From the NCBI RefSeq assembly GCF_000718165.1, contig NZ_JOEY01000032.1, positions 79,760 through 143,759 on the forward strand: DNA of 64,000 nucleotides, written 5' to 3'. Below, piece after piece: positions 54,587-63,869 of this stretch (position 1 is the first letter of the stretch; each line of letters starts with the position of its first letter). This stretch comes from Streptomyces fulvoviolaceus. Lineage in GTDB: Bacteria; Actinomycetota; Actinomycetes; Streptomycetales; Streptomycetaceae. The notes below the pieces were generated by a model. It did no database searches. It saw only the letters and a list, made by a program, of their open reading frames with translations, and was not told where the DNA came from. The position numbers and the translations under genes are program-made.

Positions 54587-55471
54587 GTGACCACCGACAC
54601 CGCAACCGATGTCTTCGAAGAACACCGCCCCGTCCTCCTGGGCGTCGCCTACCGCATGCTCGGGCGCGTCGCCGACGCGGAGGACGTCGTGCAGGAGGCC
54701 TGGCTACGCTGGACGGCCGCCGACCGAAGCGAGGTGAGCGAACCACGCGGCTATCTGGTGCGCATCACCACCCGCCTCGCCATCGACCGGCTCCGCCAGC
54801 TGAAGGCACGCGGCGAGACCTACGTCGGTCCGTGGCTGCCCGAGCCGTACGCGACCGACTTCGGGGACACCGTGCCCGACACCGCCGAGCGCGCGGTGCT
54901 CGCCGACTCGGTCTCCCTCGCCGTACTCGTCGTCCTGGAGTCGCTGTCCCCGCTGGAGCGGGCGGTGTTCGTCCTCAGGGAGGCCTTCGGCTACCCGTAC
55001 GCGGACATCGCCGCCATGCTCGACCGCGCCGAACCGGCGGTACGGCAACTCGCCGGGCGGGCGCGCAAGCACGTCGAGGAACGGCGACCGCGCTACGAGG
55101 TCGACCCCGTCCAGCGTCGCGATCTCACCGAGCGGTTCCTCGCCGCGGCGGCGGAGGGCGACCTGGAGGGGCTCATGTCCCTGCTGGCCCCGGACGTCCG
55201 CCTCGTGGGCGACAGCGGCGGGAAGAGCAAGGCGCCGCTGCGGGTCCTGGAGTCGGCCGACAAGGTGGGCCGCTTCCTCGTCGGCGTCACGCAGAAGGGC
55301 GTTCCGGACCTCTCCTTCCGCTTCCTGGAGCTCAACGGGGGACCCGCGGTGCTGGTCCTGTCCGGCGACAAGCCCGACAGCGTGTTCCAACTGGACATCC
55401 TCGACGGGCACATCCAGTCCGTGTACATCATCCGCAACCCCGACAAGCTGCGGTCCCTGTCCGAGGCCTGA
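54587..55471 (+). CDS. sigJ: ECF41-group sigma factor SigJ
   Basis: 294 aa. Sigma region 2 (VLLGVAYRMLGRVADAEDVVQEAWLRW) and region 4 (LSPLERAVFVLREAFGYPYADIAAML) are followed by a SnoaL-like C-terminal domain. The ECF41 marks are all present: WLPEP in the linker, GDSGGKSKAP (the DGGGK-type motif) and RNPDKL near the end. In ECF41 the C-terminal domain replaces the anti-sigma factor and tunes activity. Usual partner genes encode a carboxymuconolactone decarboxylase, oxidoreductase or epimerase; here the neighbour is an alpha/beta hydrolase. Confidence 0.93.
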   Translation: MTTDTATDVFEEHRPVLLGVAYRMLGRVADAEDVVQEAWLRWTAADRSEVSEPRGYLVRITTRLAIDRLRQLKARGETYVGPWLPEPYATDFGDTVPDTAERAVLADSVSLAVLVVLESLSPLERAVFVLREAFGYPYADIAAMLDRAEPAVRQLAGRARKHVEERRPRYEVDPVQRRDLTERFLAAAAEGDLEGLMSLLAPDVRLVGDSGGKSKAPLRVLESADKVGRFLVGVTQKGVPDLSFRFLELNGGPAVLVLSGDKPDSVFQLDILDGHIQSVYIIRNPDKLRSLSEA

Positions 55472-55553
55472 CGTCCGGCGCGTACGGCGTCGTACGAACG
55501 CCCCGTGAACGCTTCGCGGCACCGTGCCTGTGTGTTGCCCCGGGGATCGAGGA

Positions 55554-55588
55554 TTGGTCTTGACCAAGGGTGGGGGCCGCCCTATGGT
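55554..55588 (+). promoter_or_regulatory. gntR-type promoter with DasR-like operator
   Basis: TTGACC (55560-55565), a 17-bp spacer, and TATGGT (55583-55588) form a clear promoter. The -35 is inside the perfect inverted repeat TTGGTC-TT-GACCAA (55554-55567), which matches the dre site of the Streptomyces GntR regulator DasR (TGGTCTAGACCA core). Binding there would block the -35. Confidence 0.75.
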
Positions 55589-55664
55589 CGCAGAGAAGTG
55601 CAACAACCTTTAATAAACAAGGGCGCTAAAACGCCGCCGGACCACGGCGATTGCGGAGGCAAGG

Positions 55665-56426
55665 GTGGGGACCACGCAGCTGGAAACGGTGCCGGAACCG
55701 AAGTACTGGCATCTCAAGACCGTGCTCAGTGAGGCACTGGACTCCGAATTCTCCGTGGGCGAGATCCTGCCCAACGAGCGCGACCTCGCCGCTCGCTTCG
55801 GCGTCGCCCGCGCCACGCTCCGCCAGGCCCTGGAGCAGCTCGAACTGGAAGGCAGGCTGCAGCGCCGCCGCGGTGTCGGTACGACCGTCGCCCCGCCGCG
55901 CGTGGGTGTGGCCGTCGGCACCGAACAGCACGCCTGGCCGGGCACGGCCGGTGACGACTGGCAGCCCGTCGACTGCATCACGGCGGTGCCGCCCGCGGCC
56001 GTCGCCGACATCCTCGAGATCGACCACGACCGGCCCGTGCACATCGTGCGCCGCTCCCGTATGACCCACGGCCAGCCCGTCGCCGCCGAGCTCCTCTACG
56101 TCCCCGAGACCTCGGTGCCCGCCCTGTCCGCCATAGACGCGCCGTCCGGGGCGGCACGCGCGCGTGCCGTGCTGCGCGAGCTGCAGCGCCTGGAGCTGGA
56201 GGGCCGGGAGAACGCCGTCGAGCTTGGCTCGGCCCGCGCGGACGACGCCAGGGAACTGGACCGGCTCCCCGGGGCGCCCGTCCTCGTCGTCACCACCCGC
56301 TTCGTCGCCGCGGGCAGCGTCACCGCACTCTCGGTCGCCACGTATCGCGCCGACACCTGCCGGCTGACCTTCGGGGACTCCGGCGCAGTGGAGATCCACC
56401 AGGGGCCGGAGCGTCGGGCCTCCTGA
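55665..56426 (+). CDS. GntR/HutC family regulator, DasR-like
   Basis: 253 aa from a GTG at 55665 with GCGGAGG 6 nt upstream. Winged helix at about 10-75 (LPNERDLAARFGVARATLRQALEQL, EGRLQRRRGVGTTV) and a UTRA domain at about 100-245. The start PEPKYWHLKTVL is like DasR (PKYYRLKKHL). UTRA domains bind sugar phosphates or amino-sugar phosphates. The DasR-like operator in its own promoter suggests autorepression or control by DasR. Convergent with a ROK gene. Confidence 0.9.
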   Translation: MGTTQLETVPEPKYWHLKTVLSEALDSEFSVGEILPNERDLAARFGVARATLRQALEQLELEGRLQRRRGVGTTVAPPRVGVAVGTEQHAWPGTAGDDWQPVDCITAVPPAAVADILEIDHDRPVHIVRRSRMTHGQPVAAELLYVPETSVPALSAIDAPSGAARARAVLRELQRLELEGRENAVELGSARADDARELDRLPGAPVLVVTTRFVAAGSVTALSVATYRADTCRLTFGDSGAVEIHQGPERRAS

Positions 56427-56442
56427 CCCGCACCACCGCCGT

Positions 56443-56483
56443 ACGAGCAGTGCCCCGGAAGATCCTTCCGGGGCACTGCTCGT
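56443..56483. terminator. Bidirectional terminator with 18-bp perfect stem
   Basis: ACGAGCAGTGCCCCGGAA (56443-56460), loop GATCC, and its exact complement at 56466-56483. It fills the gap between the convergent gntR-type and ROK genes. No T-run follows, as is common for Streptomyces terminators. Confidence 0.85.
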
Positions 56484-56484
56484 G

Positions 56485-57642
56485 TCAGCGGCGCCCTGTC
56501 ACCGTGCCCTCCACCGCGAACAGCTGCTCCTCCACATGGTCGAGGGCGAGCCGCAGCGCGCCCGTCGCCACGGCAGCCTCGCCGAGGAGCGACAGGGTCA
56601 CCTTCGGCGGGCGCAGGCAGTAGCGCGCCAACTCGCGCCGCAGCGGCTCCAGTACGCCGTCCAGACCGGCCGCCCAGCCGCCGATCACGACGAGTTCCGG
56701 GTCGAGGGCCAGCACGAGCGCCGCCACGTCGTGGACCAGCCGCTGGATGAAGCGGTCGACGGCCGCGCGGGCCCGCTGGTCGCCCTCGCGGGCCTGTGCG
56801 AAGACCTCGGCGACCGCCTGCTCGTCGAGCGGGTGCAGCGGCTCGTCCGTGGTGGACAGGAGCGTCTCCGGGGTGACCTCACGGCCCAGCAGGTGCAGCG
56901 CGCCGATCTCGCCGGCCGCCCCACCGTACCCGCGGTGCAGCTGCCCGCCGATCAGCGAACCGGCTCCCGGGCTCAGCCCGGCCAGGACGAACACGACGTC
57001 GTCCGACTCCGTGGCGGATCCCTTCCAGTGCTCGGCGACCGCCGCGGCGTTCGCGTCGTTCTCGACGAGGACCGGGCACTTGAAGGAACGGCTCAGCCGT
57101 TCGCCCAGGCGCAGCCCGGTCCACTCGGGCAGCGCGGCGCACAGCCGCACGGTGCCGTCGGCCTCGACGATCCCGGGTGAGGCGACCCCCACGGCCCGCA
57201 GGGACTCGCGCGCGACACCGGCCCGGCGCAGCAGTTCGCCGACCGCGGTGCGCAGCCGCTCCAGGCGCTCGTCGGCGGGAGCCGACTCGTCGACGTCCTT
57301 GGCGACGGCGCCGAGCACCCGGCCGTCCAGGTCGGCGAGGAGCGCCGCCACCCGGTGGGACCCGATGTCCAGGCCCAGCAGATGACCGGCCTCGGCCCGG
57401 AACCGGAACCTTCGTGCCGGCCGCCCCTGGCGCCGGGCGACACTCTCGTCGGCCGCCTTCTCCACGACGAGACCGGCCTCGATGAGCCCCTCGACGACGC
57501 CCTCGACGGTTGGCCGGGACAGTCCGGTCACCCGGGTGATCTCGGTCAGCGTCGCGCAGTCCGTGGCGCGCAGGGCATGCAGCACCACCGCGGAATTGAT
57601 CCTCCGCAGCAGCGAGGGATCCCCGCCGGTCAGCCGCCCCAA
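56485..57642 (-). CDS. ROK family regulator
   Basis: 385 aa from a TTG at 57642, with GGGAGGA upstream; the reading frame is open further but without a site. N-terminal winged helix (LLRRINSAVVLHAL, TLTEITRVTGLSRPTVEGVVEGL) and a ROK sugar-kinase-like domain with GLDIGSHRVAALLADLDG and VENDANAAAVAEHW. The zinc-binding CxCGxxGC motif of ROK kinases is not present and the ATP loop is incomplete, so it is a regulator that senses a sugar. The target is unknown; no sugar ABC genes are adjacent. Confidence 0.92.
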   Translation of the reverse strand: MGRLTGGDPSLLRRINSAVVLHALRATDCATLTEITRVTGLSRPTVEGVVEGLIEAGLVVEKAADESVARRQGRPARRFRFRAEAGHLLGLDIGSHRVAALLADLDGRVLGAVAKDVDESAPADERLERLRTAVGELLRRAGVARESLRAVGVASPGIVEADGTVRLCAALPEWTGLRLGERLSRSFKCPVLVENDANAAAVAEHWKGSATESDDVVFVLAGLSPGAGSLIGGQLHRGYGGAAGEIGALHLLGREVTPETLLSTTDEPLHPLDEQAVAEVFAQAREGDQRARAAVDRFIQRLVHDVAALVLALDPELVVIGGWAAGLDGVLEPLRRELARYCLRPPKVTLSLLGEAAVATGALRLALDHVEEQLFAVEGTVTGRR

Positions 57643-57754
57643 GGTCCGTCCTCCCAGCTCGTGCGCGTGTTGGCCGGATCGTACTCGGCGCGGCGCACCC
57701 CGGCGAGTGCCGGGACCCGCGAGATCGCCGGCCGGGCGCAACGGCGAGATCCGG

Positions 57755-58417
57755 TCAGGCGGGCGCGACGAACCCCGACTCGTACGCCGCGATCACGGCC
57801 TGGGTGCGATCCCGGGCTCCCAACTTCGCCAGGACGGCGCTCACATGGGACTTGACCGTCTCCGTTCCGACGACCAGCCGGGCGGCGATCTCCGCGTTGG
57901 ACAGCCCGCGCGCCATCAGCCGGAGCACCTCGGCCTCGCGCTCGGTCAGCTGGGCCCGCTCCATCACGGCGCGGGCCGCTCGGTTGCCGCCGTCGTCGCC
58001 GTACTGCGCGGCGAGCTGCCGCACCGAGGCCGGGAACAGCAGTGACTCGCCCTCCGCGACGAGCCGCACCGCGTGCACGATCTCGGCGGGCCGCGCCCGC
58101 TTCAGCAGAAACCCGTCGGCGCCGGCCCGCAGCGCCTCGTACACGTACTCGTCGTTCTCGAAGGTCGTCACCACGAGGATCTTCGGCGGATCGTCGACCG
58201 TGCGCAGCACCGCCCGTGTGGCCTCGATGCCGTCCAGGAGCGGCATCCGTACGTCCATGGCCACCACGTCGGGCCGCAGCTGCCGCACCAGCGGGATCAC
58301 CGCCGCCCCGTCCGCCGCCTCCCCGACGACCTCGATGTCCGGCTGCGCCTCCAACACGGCCCGCAGACCGGCGCGTACGAGGGGTTCGTCGTCGACGAGG
58401 AGAACGGTGACCGGCAT
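57755..58417 (-). CDS. NarL-type response regulator
   Basis: 220 aa. Receiver ([18 protein letters not shown], Asp in [15 protein letters not shown], Lys in GFLLKRAR) and LuxR-type HTH ([25 protein letters not shown]). Follows its kinase gene by 14 nt on the minus strand. TACGCT (complement of 58424-58429), 6 nt upstream of the ATG, could give a separate leaderless message. Together with the kinase it probably controls the divergent ABC exporter. Confidence 0.93.
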   Translation of the reverse strand: MPVTVLLVDDEPLVRAGLRAVLEAQPDIEVVGEAADGAAVIPLVRQLRPDVVAMDVRMPLLDGIEATRAVLRTVDDPPKILVVTTFENDEYVYEALRAGADGFLLKRARPAEIVHAVRLVAEGESLLFPASVRQLAAQYGDDGGNRAARAVMERAQLTEREAEVLRLMARGLSNAEIAARLVVGTETVKSHVSAVLAKLGARDRTQAVIAAYESGFVAPA

Positions 58418-58431
58418 CCGGCCAGCGTAGA

Positions 58432-59604
58432 TCAGCGCAACGGCAGCTCGACCTGCACCTGCCAGTCACCCTGGTCCGGCCCTGTCTGCGCACGGCCCCC
58501 GAGCAGGGCCGCGCGCTCGCGTATGCCGCGCAGGCCGCTGCCCCGGCCGGGGCCGGGTATGTCGGCGGTGAGCGGATTGCGGACCTCGAGGCCGAGGGCG
58601 CCGTCGTCGACCTCGATGCGGACCCGGACGGGGACGGCGCCCGCGTGCCGCAGCACATTGGTCAGCGATTCCTGGAGGATGCGGTAGCCCTCGCGGGAGA
58701 CCGGAGCGGGCACGCTGTCCAGGGGCCCGGCCATCTCGACGTCGACCTTCGCCCCGGAGGCGCGAGCCGACTCCAGCAGCCGGTCGGCGTCCGTGAGTGT
58801 CGGCCGGCTGCTGACCGGCCGCTCCGACTCGCGCAGGATGCCGAGCACCCGCTCCAGGTCCTCCAGGGCGGCCCGCCCGGTGTCCTCGATGGCAGCCAGG
58901 GCGCGGTCGGTGAAGGCGGGGTCTCCGGCCGCCCGCGCGGCGCCCGCCTGCACGACGGCGACGGTCAGCGCGTGACCGATGGAGTCGTGGAGCTCGCGGG
59001 CGATGCGGGTGCGCTCCAGGAGTTGCTCGGTGCGCATCTCCATGGCGGCGAGGCGCTCGGCGGGGGAGGGGCCGAGGAGACGGAGGGCCAGTGCGGTGAT
59101 CAGTCGGCCCGAGCCGACCACCGTCGCCGCCATCGCGGCCAGCGTCAGGGGAGCGAGCAGGGCGTACCACCGATGGTGGTGGCCGTCGAGGAGGAACAGC
59201 AGGCCCTCCCCGATGTCACGGCCGAACGCCGCCGACACCAAGTCCACCGACGCGATGAGCAGTTGGACGGTGAGCATCGAGGTCGCGCAGCCGAGCAGCA
59301 GCCGCGCCTCCAGCCACACGACGAGCCGCCCCCGGTCGCTCCAGGAGGCGGACGGAGCGACGACGATGTCGGTGCTCTCGCTGTCGTGCCGGTGACCGGT
59401 CAGCAGCAACCTGGCCTGCAGCCCCTCCACGGTGCGCATCGCGGGCACCAGCCCGACCGGGGCGAGCACCGCGGCCGCCACCACCCAGGTCCACCACGCT
59501 TCCTCGATGAACAGCCACATGGACGGCCACACGATGGCGATGAACAGATGCAGCAATCGTGTGTACGTCACCGCCCGGCCGAACGGGCGCAGCATGCGGA
59601 CCAT
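58432..59604 (-). CDS. NarL-partner membrane histidine kinase
   Basis: 390 aa from the ATG at 59604 (ATG at 59595 also possible). Four to six membrane helices in the first 190 residues, then the HisKA_3 motif [24 protein letters not shown] and HATPase ([29 protein letters not shown]). No extracellular sensor domain, as in the short intramembrane-sensing kinases found next to ABC exporters. It pairs with the response regulator at 57755-58417. Confidence 0.92.
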   Translation of the reverse strand: MVRMLRPFGRAVTYTRLLHLFIAIVWPSMWLFIEEAWWTWVVAAAVLAPVGLVPAMRTVEGLQARLLLTGHRHDSESTDIVVAPSASWSDRGRLVVWLEARLLLGCATSMLTVQLLIASVDLVSAAFGRDIGEGLLFLLDGHHHRWYALLAPLTLAAMAATVVGSGRLITALALRLLGPSPAERLAAMEMRTEQLLERTRIARELHDSIGHALTVAVVQAGAARAAGDPAFTDRALAAIEDTGRAALEDLERVLGILRESERPVSSRPTLTDADRLLESARASGAKVDVEMAGPLDSVPAPVSREGYRILQESLTNVLRHAGAVPVRVRIEVDDGALGLEVRNPLTADIPGPGRGSGLRGIRERAALLGGRAQTGPDQGDWQVQVELPLR

Positions 59605-59638
59605 TCCGTCATCGTGCCAGCCACCACTGACAACCGAC

Positions 59639-59656
59639 CTCCCCCGCACGGGGGAG
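59639..59656. promoter_or_regulatory. Inverted repeat in the kinase/ABC divergent region
   Basis: CTCCCCC-GCAC-GGGGGAG, perfect 7-4-7 repeat, 35 bp from the kinase start and 57 bp from the ABC start. Possible response-regulator site or a transcription-stalling hairpin. Confidence 0.4.
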
Positions 59657-59712
59657 ACGATCTCCACCGGCGGGGGAGGCACCGCCCCCGCCCCGGGCGC
59701 CAGGCTGCTGCC

Positions 59713-60633
59713 ATGACCACCATCGAAGTCCGAGAGCTCACCAAGGAGTACGGCACCCGGCGAGCCGTGGACGACCTCACCTTCACCGTCCTCCCCGGCC
59801 GCGTCACCGGCTTCCTCGGCCCCAACGGCGCCGGAAAGTCCACCACCATGCGGCTCGTGCTAGGCCTGGACCGGACGACCTCCGGTTCCGCCACGGTCGG
59901 AGGTCGTCGGTACGACACCCTCCGCGAACCCCTGCGTCACGTCGGCGCCCTGCTCGACGCGCAGGCCGCCCACGGCTCCCGCACCGGCCGCGACCACCTG
60001 CGGACCCTGGCCGCCAGTAACCGCATCCCGCTCGGCCGGGTCGACGAGGTACTGGAGGAGACCGGCCTCGCGTCGGTGGCGCGCCGCCGGGTGAAGACGT
60101 ACTCCCTGGGCATGCGCCAGCGCCTCGGCATCGCAGCCGCGCTGCTCGGCGACCCCGAGGTGGTCATGCTCGACGAGCCCTCGAACGGCCTCGACCCCGA
60201 AGGGATCATCTGGATCCGCGAGTTGCTGCGCCGGCTCGCTGGGGAGGGGCGCACGGTCCTGGTCTCCAGCCACCTGATGAACGAGACCGCGTCCTTCGCC
60301 GACCACCTCGTGGTGCTGGGCAAGGGCCGTCTCCTGGCCGACACCCCGATGCGGGAGTTCATCCACGCACGCGTGCAGCCCAGCGTGCGGATCCGCACCA
60401 CGAACCCCACCGCCCTCAAGGCGGTCCTCGCCCAGCACGGCCACGACGCCGCCGAGCACGAGGACGGCCACTGGACCGTGCACCACGCGCGCGTGGACGA
60501 GATCGGCCGCCTCGTGTCCGCCGTGGGCGTCCCCATCCTCGAACTCGCCGCTGAAGAGGGCACGTTGGAGCAGGCCTATCTGGACCTGACGTCCGCCGAG
60601 ACCGAGTTCACCGCACAGCCGCAGGAGGCCTGA
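59713..60633 (+). CDS. ABC-2 exporter ATP-binding protein
   Basis: 306 aa. Walker A GPNGAGKST, Q-loop region GALLDAQAAHGSRTGRDHL, signature YSLGMRQRLGIA, Walker B VVMLDEPSNGLDP and switch His in VLVSSHLMNE. The family is that of bacitracin/daunorubicin-type exporters (BcrA/DrrA). CAGGCT lies 6 nt upstream of the ATG, so leaderless translation is likely. The permease gene follows after 1 nt. Confidence 0.94.
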   Translation: MTTIEVRELTKEYGTRRAVDDLTFTVLPGRVTGFLGPNGAGKSTTMRLVLGLDRTTSGSATVGGRRYDTLREPLRHVGALLDAQAAHGSRTGRDHLRTLAASNRIPLGRVDEVLEETGLASVARRRVKTYSLGMRQRLGIAAALLGDPEVVMLDEPSNGLDPEGIIWIRELLRRLAGEGRTVLVSSHLMNETASFADHLVVLGKGRLLADTPMREFIHARVQPSVRIRTTNPTALKAVLAQHGHDAAEHEDGHWTVHHARVDEIGRLVSAVGVPILELAAEEGTLEQAYLDLTSAETEFTAQPQEA

Positions 60634-60634
60634 C

Positions 60635-61360
60635 ATGCCGTACGCACCCGTCCTCCACTCCGAGTGGCTGAAGATCCGTACGCTCCGCTCGCTCCTCGGG
60701 GCGCTGCTGGCGCTGTTCGCCGCGACCACGGCGTTCTCCGCGATCGCCGGTGTCTCCGAGACGTCCGACCCGGAGTTCGACCCGCTGTTCATGGCGCTGT
60801 CCGGTGTCGGACCGGGCCAGATCGCCGCGATCTCCTTCGGTGCCATGGCCGTCTCGTCGGAGTTCCACGGGGGTGGACTCCGGCTCTCGCTCGCCGCGGT
60901 GCCGCAACGCGGAAGGTGGTTCGCGGCCAAGGCGACCGCGATCGCCGTACCGGCCCTGGCAGTTGGGCTGGTGACCGCCCTCGCCGCGCTCCTGGTCGCG
61001 AAGGCGGGCCTCGGCGACGCGGCGAGCGGTCTCACCGTCGGCGAGCAGGTGCGCGGCGTCGTGGGCTGCGGCATCTACCTGATGCTGATGGCGCTGCTCG
61101 CGGCCGGTCTCGCGGCCTTGCTGCGCAGCGGGGCGGCCGCGCTGTCCGTGCTGATCCCGCTCGTCCTGGTCGTCTCGTTCGTGATCGGGGACGTGGCCGG
61201 CGGTGCCACGGACTTCATGCCGGACCGGGCGGGGCAGATCGTCCTGTACCAGACCCACGGCGGACCGCTCGGACCGTGGTCCGGGCTCGCGGTGACCGCG
61301 CTGTGGACAGCGGCGGCACTGGTGGCGGGAGCGTGGAGCCTGCGGCGCAGGGATGCCTGA
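60635..61360 (+). CDS. ABC-2 exporter permease
   Basis: 241 aa with six hydrophobic segments; starts HSEWLKIRTLRSLLGALLAL, typical of ABC-2 permeases that follow such an ATPase, and has SSEFHGGGLRLSLAAVPQRGRWFAAK between helices 2 and 3. One nucleotide separates it from the ATPase stop. Together they would export a lipid, peptide or drug; the substrate is not known. Confidence 0.9.
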   Translation: MPYAPVLHSEWLKIRTLRSLLGALLALFAATTAFSAIAGVSETSDPEFDPLFMALSGVGPGQIAAISFGAMAVSSEFHGGGLRLSLAAVPQRGRWFAAKATAIAVPALAVGLVTALAALLVAKAGLGDAASGLTVGEQVRGVVGCGIYLMLMALLAAGLAALLRSGAAALSVLIPLVLVVSFVIGDVAGGATDFMPDRAGQIVLYQTHGGPLGPWSGLAVTALWTAAALVAGAWSLRRRDA

Positions 61361-61401
61361 CGGCACGCCAGTTGTCAGTGGGACCCGGTTTACTGGATCA
61401 C

Positions 61402-61815
61402 ATGGACATCGCGAAGGATCTCGCCCTGATCGACCTGCTGTGCGCCCGGGACTTTCCCGCGGAGCACAGCGGGACGGACGGCGCTCCGGCCGGACCCGGC
61501 TACCACAGCGCGTGGTTAGGGCCGGGTGACTGGCCCGACGCGAGCGATTGCTACGCCTACGAAGCGGCTGTCGTCGAACGGTTGACACAGAGGTGGGGAG
61601 CGTCGTCGCGCTGGGGGACCGTGACACTCGGGGAGCGCATCGCAGGAGGAGAGGACATACCCAAGCCGTGGCCGATGCTCAGCGCCCTGGCATCCGACCT
61701 GCGTACGTGGGAGGTGCCCGGCAGCAGCCGCCTGGTCACCGTGGCGGTCGCCGACCGGGATGACGAGAACCAACCGCAGCTGTGGGTTGTCGTGACGGAC
61801 ACTGATCCGCCGTGA
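61402..61815 (+). CDS. Hypothetical protein
   Basis: 137 aa from an ATG at 61402. Contains DLALIDLLCARDFPAEH, CYAYEAAVVERLTQRWG, TLGERIAGGEDIPKPWPMLSAL and ends QPQLWVVVTDTDPP. No family recognised. Soluble, with codon usage like that of its neighbours. No good ribosome site; a weak TTTACT is 7 nt upstream. Ends 4 nt from the convergent glycosylase gene. Confidence 0.7.
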   Translation: MDIAKDLALIDLLCARDFPAEHSGTDGAPAGPGYHSAWLGPGDWPDASDCYAYEAAVVERLTQRWGASSRWGTVTLGERIAGGEDIPKPWPMLSALASDLRTWEVPGSSRLVTVAVADRDDENQPQLWVVVTDTDPP

Positions 61816-61819
61816 CCCG

Positions 61820-62365
61820 TCAGGTCTCGGCCGCCACCCGCAACCGCCCGAACTCCTCCGCCATGGTCGCCGCCGTCCAATGAGCGTTCAGCCCGCTCGG
61901 ATTCGGCAGCGCCCACACCCGCGTATCCCCGAAAGCCCGCTCCTGCGGACCCACCTGGGCCTTCTTGTCGTCGAACGCCGCGCGATAGGCGGTCACCCCC
62001 ACCACCGCCAGCCACCGTGGCCGCAACTGCTCCACCTTGGCCGCCAGTTGCCGCCCGCCCTCGCGGTACTCCTCCGCGCTCAGCTCATCGGCTCGTGCGG
62101 TCGCCCGCGCCACGACGTTCGTGATGCCGAGGCCGTACGACAGCAACTCGTCCTGTTCCGAAGGCTTCATGAGGCGAGGCGTGAACCCCGACAGGTGCAG
62201 CACCGGCCAGAACCGGTTGCCGGGACGGGCGAAGTGATGGCCCGTCGCGGCCGTCATCAGGCCGGGGTTGATGCCGCAGAACAGCACGTGGAGGCCGTCC
62301 GCGACGACGTCCGGTACGAAACGGTCGCGAGCGGCCTCCAGCTCGGCCTTGGTGAAGCGGGTCAG
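61820..62365 (-). CDS. mug: G/U mismatch-specific DNA glycosylase
   Basis: 181 aa when started at a CTG at 62365, which overlaps the purB stop as CTGA and has GGAG 7 nt upstream. Other possible starts (GTG at 62287) would remove about 26 residues that read like family N-terminus (TRFTKAELEAARDRFVPDVV). Core motifs VLFCGINPGLMTAATGHHFA and LPNPSGLNAHW are those of Mug/thermophilic UDG. It removes uracil or ethenocytosine opposite G. Confidence 0.9.
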   Translation of the reverse strand: MTRFTKAELEAARDRFVPDVVADGLHVLFCGINPGLMTAATGHHFARPGNRFWPVLHLSGFTPRLMKPSEQDELLSYGLGITNVVARATARADELSAEEYREGGRQLAAKVEQLRPRWLAVVGVTAYRAAFDDKKAQVGPQERAFGDTRVWALPNPSGLNAHWTAATMAEEFGRLRVAAET

Positions 62366-63804
62366 AGGATCGCTCCGGGCGTGTAGCCCGCGGCCTCGGG
62401 GTGCTGCTTCGCGATCTCCTCGATACGGCCGACGACGGCGGCGACCTGGTCGGCCGCGGCGCCCGTGAAGGAGAGCTTGTCGGCCATCAGCTCGTCCAGC
62501 TGGGCGCGGTCGAGCGGGATGCGCTCGTCGGCGGCGAGCTTGTCGAGGAGCTCGTTGCGCTCGGCGCCCTGCTCGCGCATCGCGAGGGCGGAGGCGACGG
62601 CGTTCTCCTTGATCGCCTCGTGCGCGACCTCACGGCCGACGCCCGCGCGCACCGCACCCATCAGCACCTTGGTGGTGGCGAGGAACGGCAGGTAGCGGTC
62701 CAGCTCGCGCGCGACGACCGCCGGGAAGGCGCCGAACTCGTCGAGGACGGTCAGGAAGGTCTCCAGCAGACCGTCCAGGGCGAAGAAGGCGTCGGGGAGG
62801 GCCACCCGGCGCACCACCGAGCAGGACACGTCGCCCTCGTTCCACTGGTCGCCGGCCAGCTCACCGGTCATCGAGGCGTATCCACGCAGGATGACCATGA
62901 GGCCGTTGACGCGCTCGCAGGAGCGGGTGTTCATCTTGTGCGGCATCGCGGAGGAGCCGACCTGACCCGGCTTGAAGCCCTCGGTCACCAGCTCGTGCCC
63001 AGCCATCAGCCGGATCGTCTTCGCCAGCGAGGACGGCGCCGCGGCCACCTGCACCAGCGCGGTCACGACCTCGTAGTCCAGCGAGCGCGGGTAGACCTGA
63101 CCGACCGAGGTGAACGCCTGCGAGAAGCCCAGGTGCCGGGCGATCCGGTTCTCCAGGTCCGCGAGCTTCGCCGCATCCCCGCCGAGCAGGTCCAACATGT
63201 CCTGCGCCGTGCCGACCGGGCCCTTGATGCCGCGCAGCGGGTAGCGGCCCAGCAGCTCCTCGACGCGCCCGTACGCCACGAGCAGCTCGTCGGCCGCGGT
63301 CGCGAAACGCTTGCCCAGGGTGGTGGCCTGCGCGGCCACGTTGTGGGAGCGGCCGGCCATGACCAGCTCGCCGTACTCGCCGGCCAGCTTGCCCAGGCGC
63401 GCCAGCACGGCCACCGTACGGTCGCGCATCAGCTCCAGGGAGAGCCGGATCTGCAGCTGCTCGACGTTCTCCGTGAGGTCGCGGGACGTCATGCCCTTGT
63501 GTACGTGCTCGTGCCCGGCGAGGTCGTTGAACTCCTCGATCCGTGCCTTCACGTCGTGCCGCGTGACCTTCTCGCGCTCGGCGATGGAGGCCAGGTCGAC
63601 GGTGTCGAGGACACGCTCGTAGTCGGCGATCGCCGCGTCCGGCACCTCGATCCCGAGGTCCTTCTGGGCCCGCAGCACGGTGAGCCAGAGCTGCCGCTCC
63701 AGCTTCACCTTCTGCTCGGGAGACCAGAGCGTGGCGAGCTCGGCGGAGGCGTAGCGTCCGGCGAGGACGTTCGGGATGCGGGGCTTGGCGGGCGCAGAAG
63801 TCAC
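62362..63804 (-). CDS. purB: Adenylosuccinate lyase
   Basis: 480 aa. Catalyses two steps of purine synthesis (SAICAR to AICAR and adenylosuccinate to AMP). Signature GSSAMPHKMNTRSCERVNGL at about 280-300; also RHDVKARIEEFNDLAG and HKGMTSRDLTENVEQ. GTG start at 63804, with TAGAAT (complement of 63813-63818) 8 nt upstream and no ribosome site, so leaderless. The mug gene is coupled to its end. Confidence 0.96.
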   Translation of the reverse strand: MTSAPAKPRIPNVLAGRYASAELATLWSPEQKVKLERQLWLTVLRAQKDLGIEVPDAAIADYERVLDTVDLASIAEREKVTRHDVKARIEEFNDLAGHEHVHKGMTSRDLTENVEQLQIRLSLELMRDRTVAVLARLGKLAGEYGELVMAGRSHNVAAQATTLGKRFATAADELLVAYGRVEELLGRYPLRGIKGPVGTAQDMLDLLGGDAAKLADLENRIARHLGFSQAFTSVGQVYPRSLDYEVVTALVQVAAAPSSLAKTIRLMAGHELVTEGFKPGQVGSSAMPHKMNTRSCERVNGLMVILRGYASMTGELAGDQWNEGDVSCSVVRRVALPDAFFALDGLLETFLTVLDEFGAFPAVVARELDRYLPFLATTKVLMGAVRAGVGREVAHEAIKENAVASALAMREQGAERNELLDKLAADERIPLDRAQLDELMADKLSFTGAAADQVAAVVGRIEEIAKQHPEAAGYTPGAIL

Positions 63805-63869
63805 GTGGACGGATTCTACTGGCGATTCGTGCAGGCCAGCGCGACGGGTGCGTTCGGTTGAACCTACGA

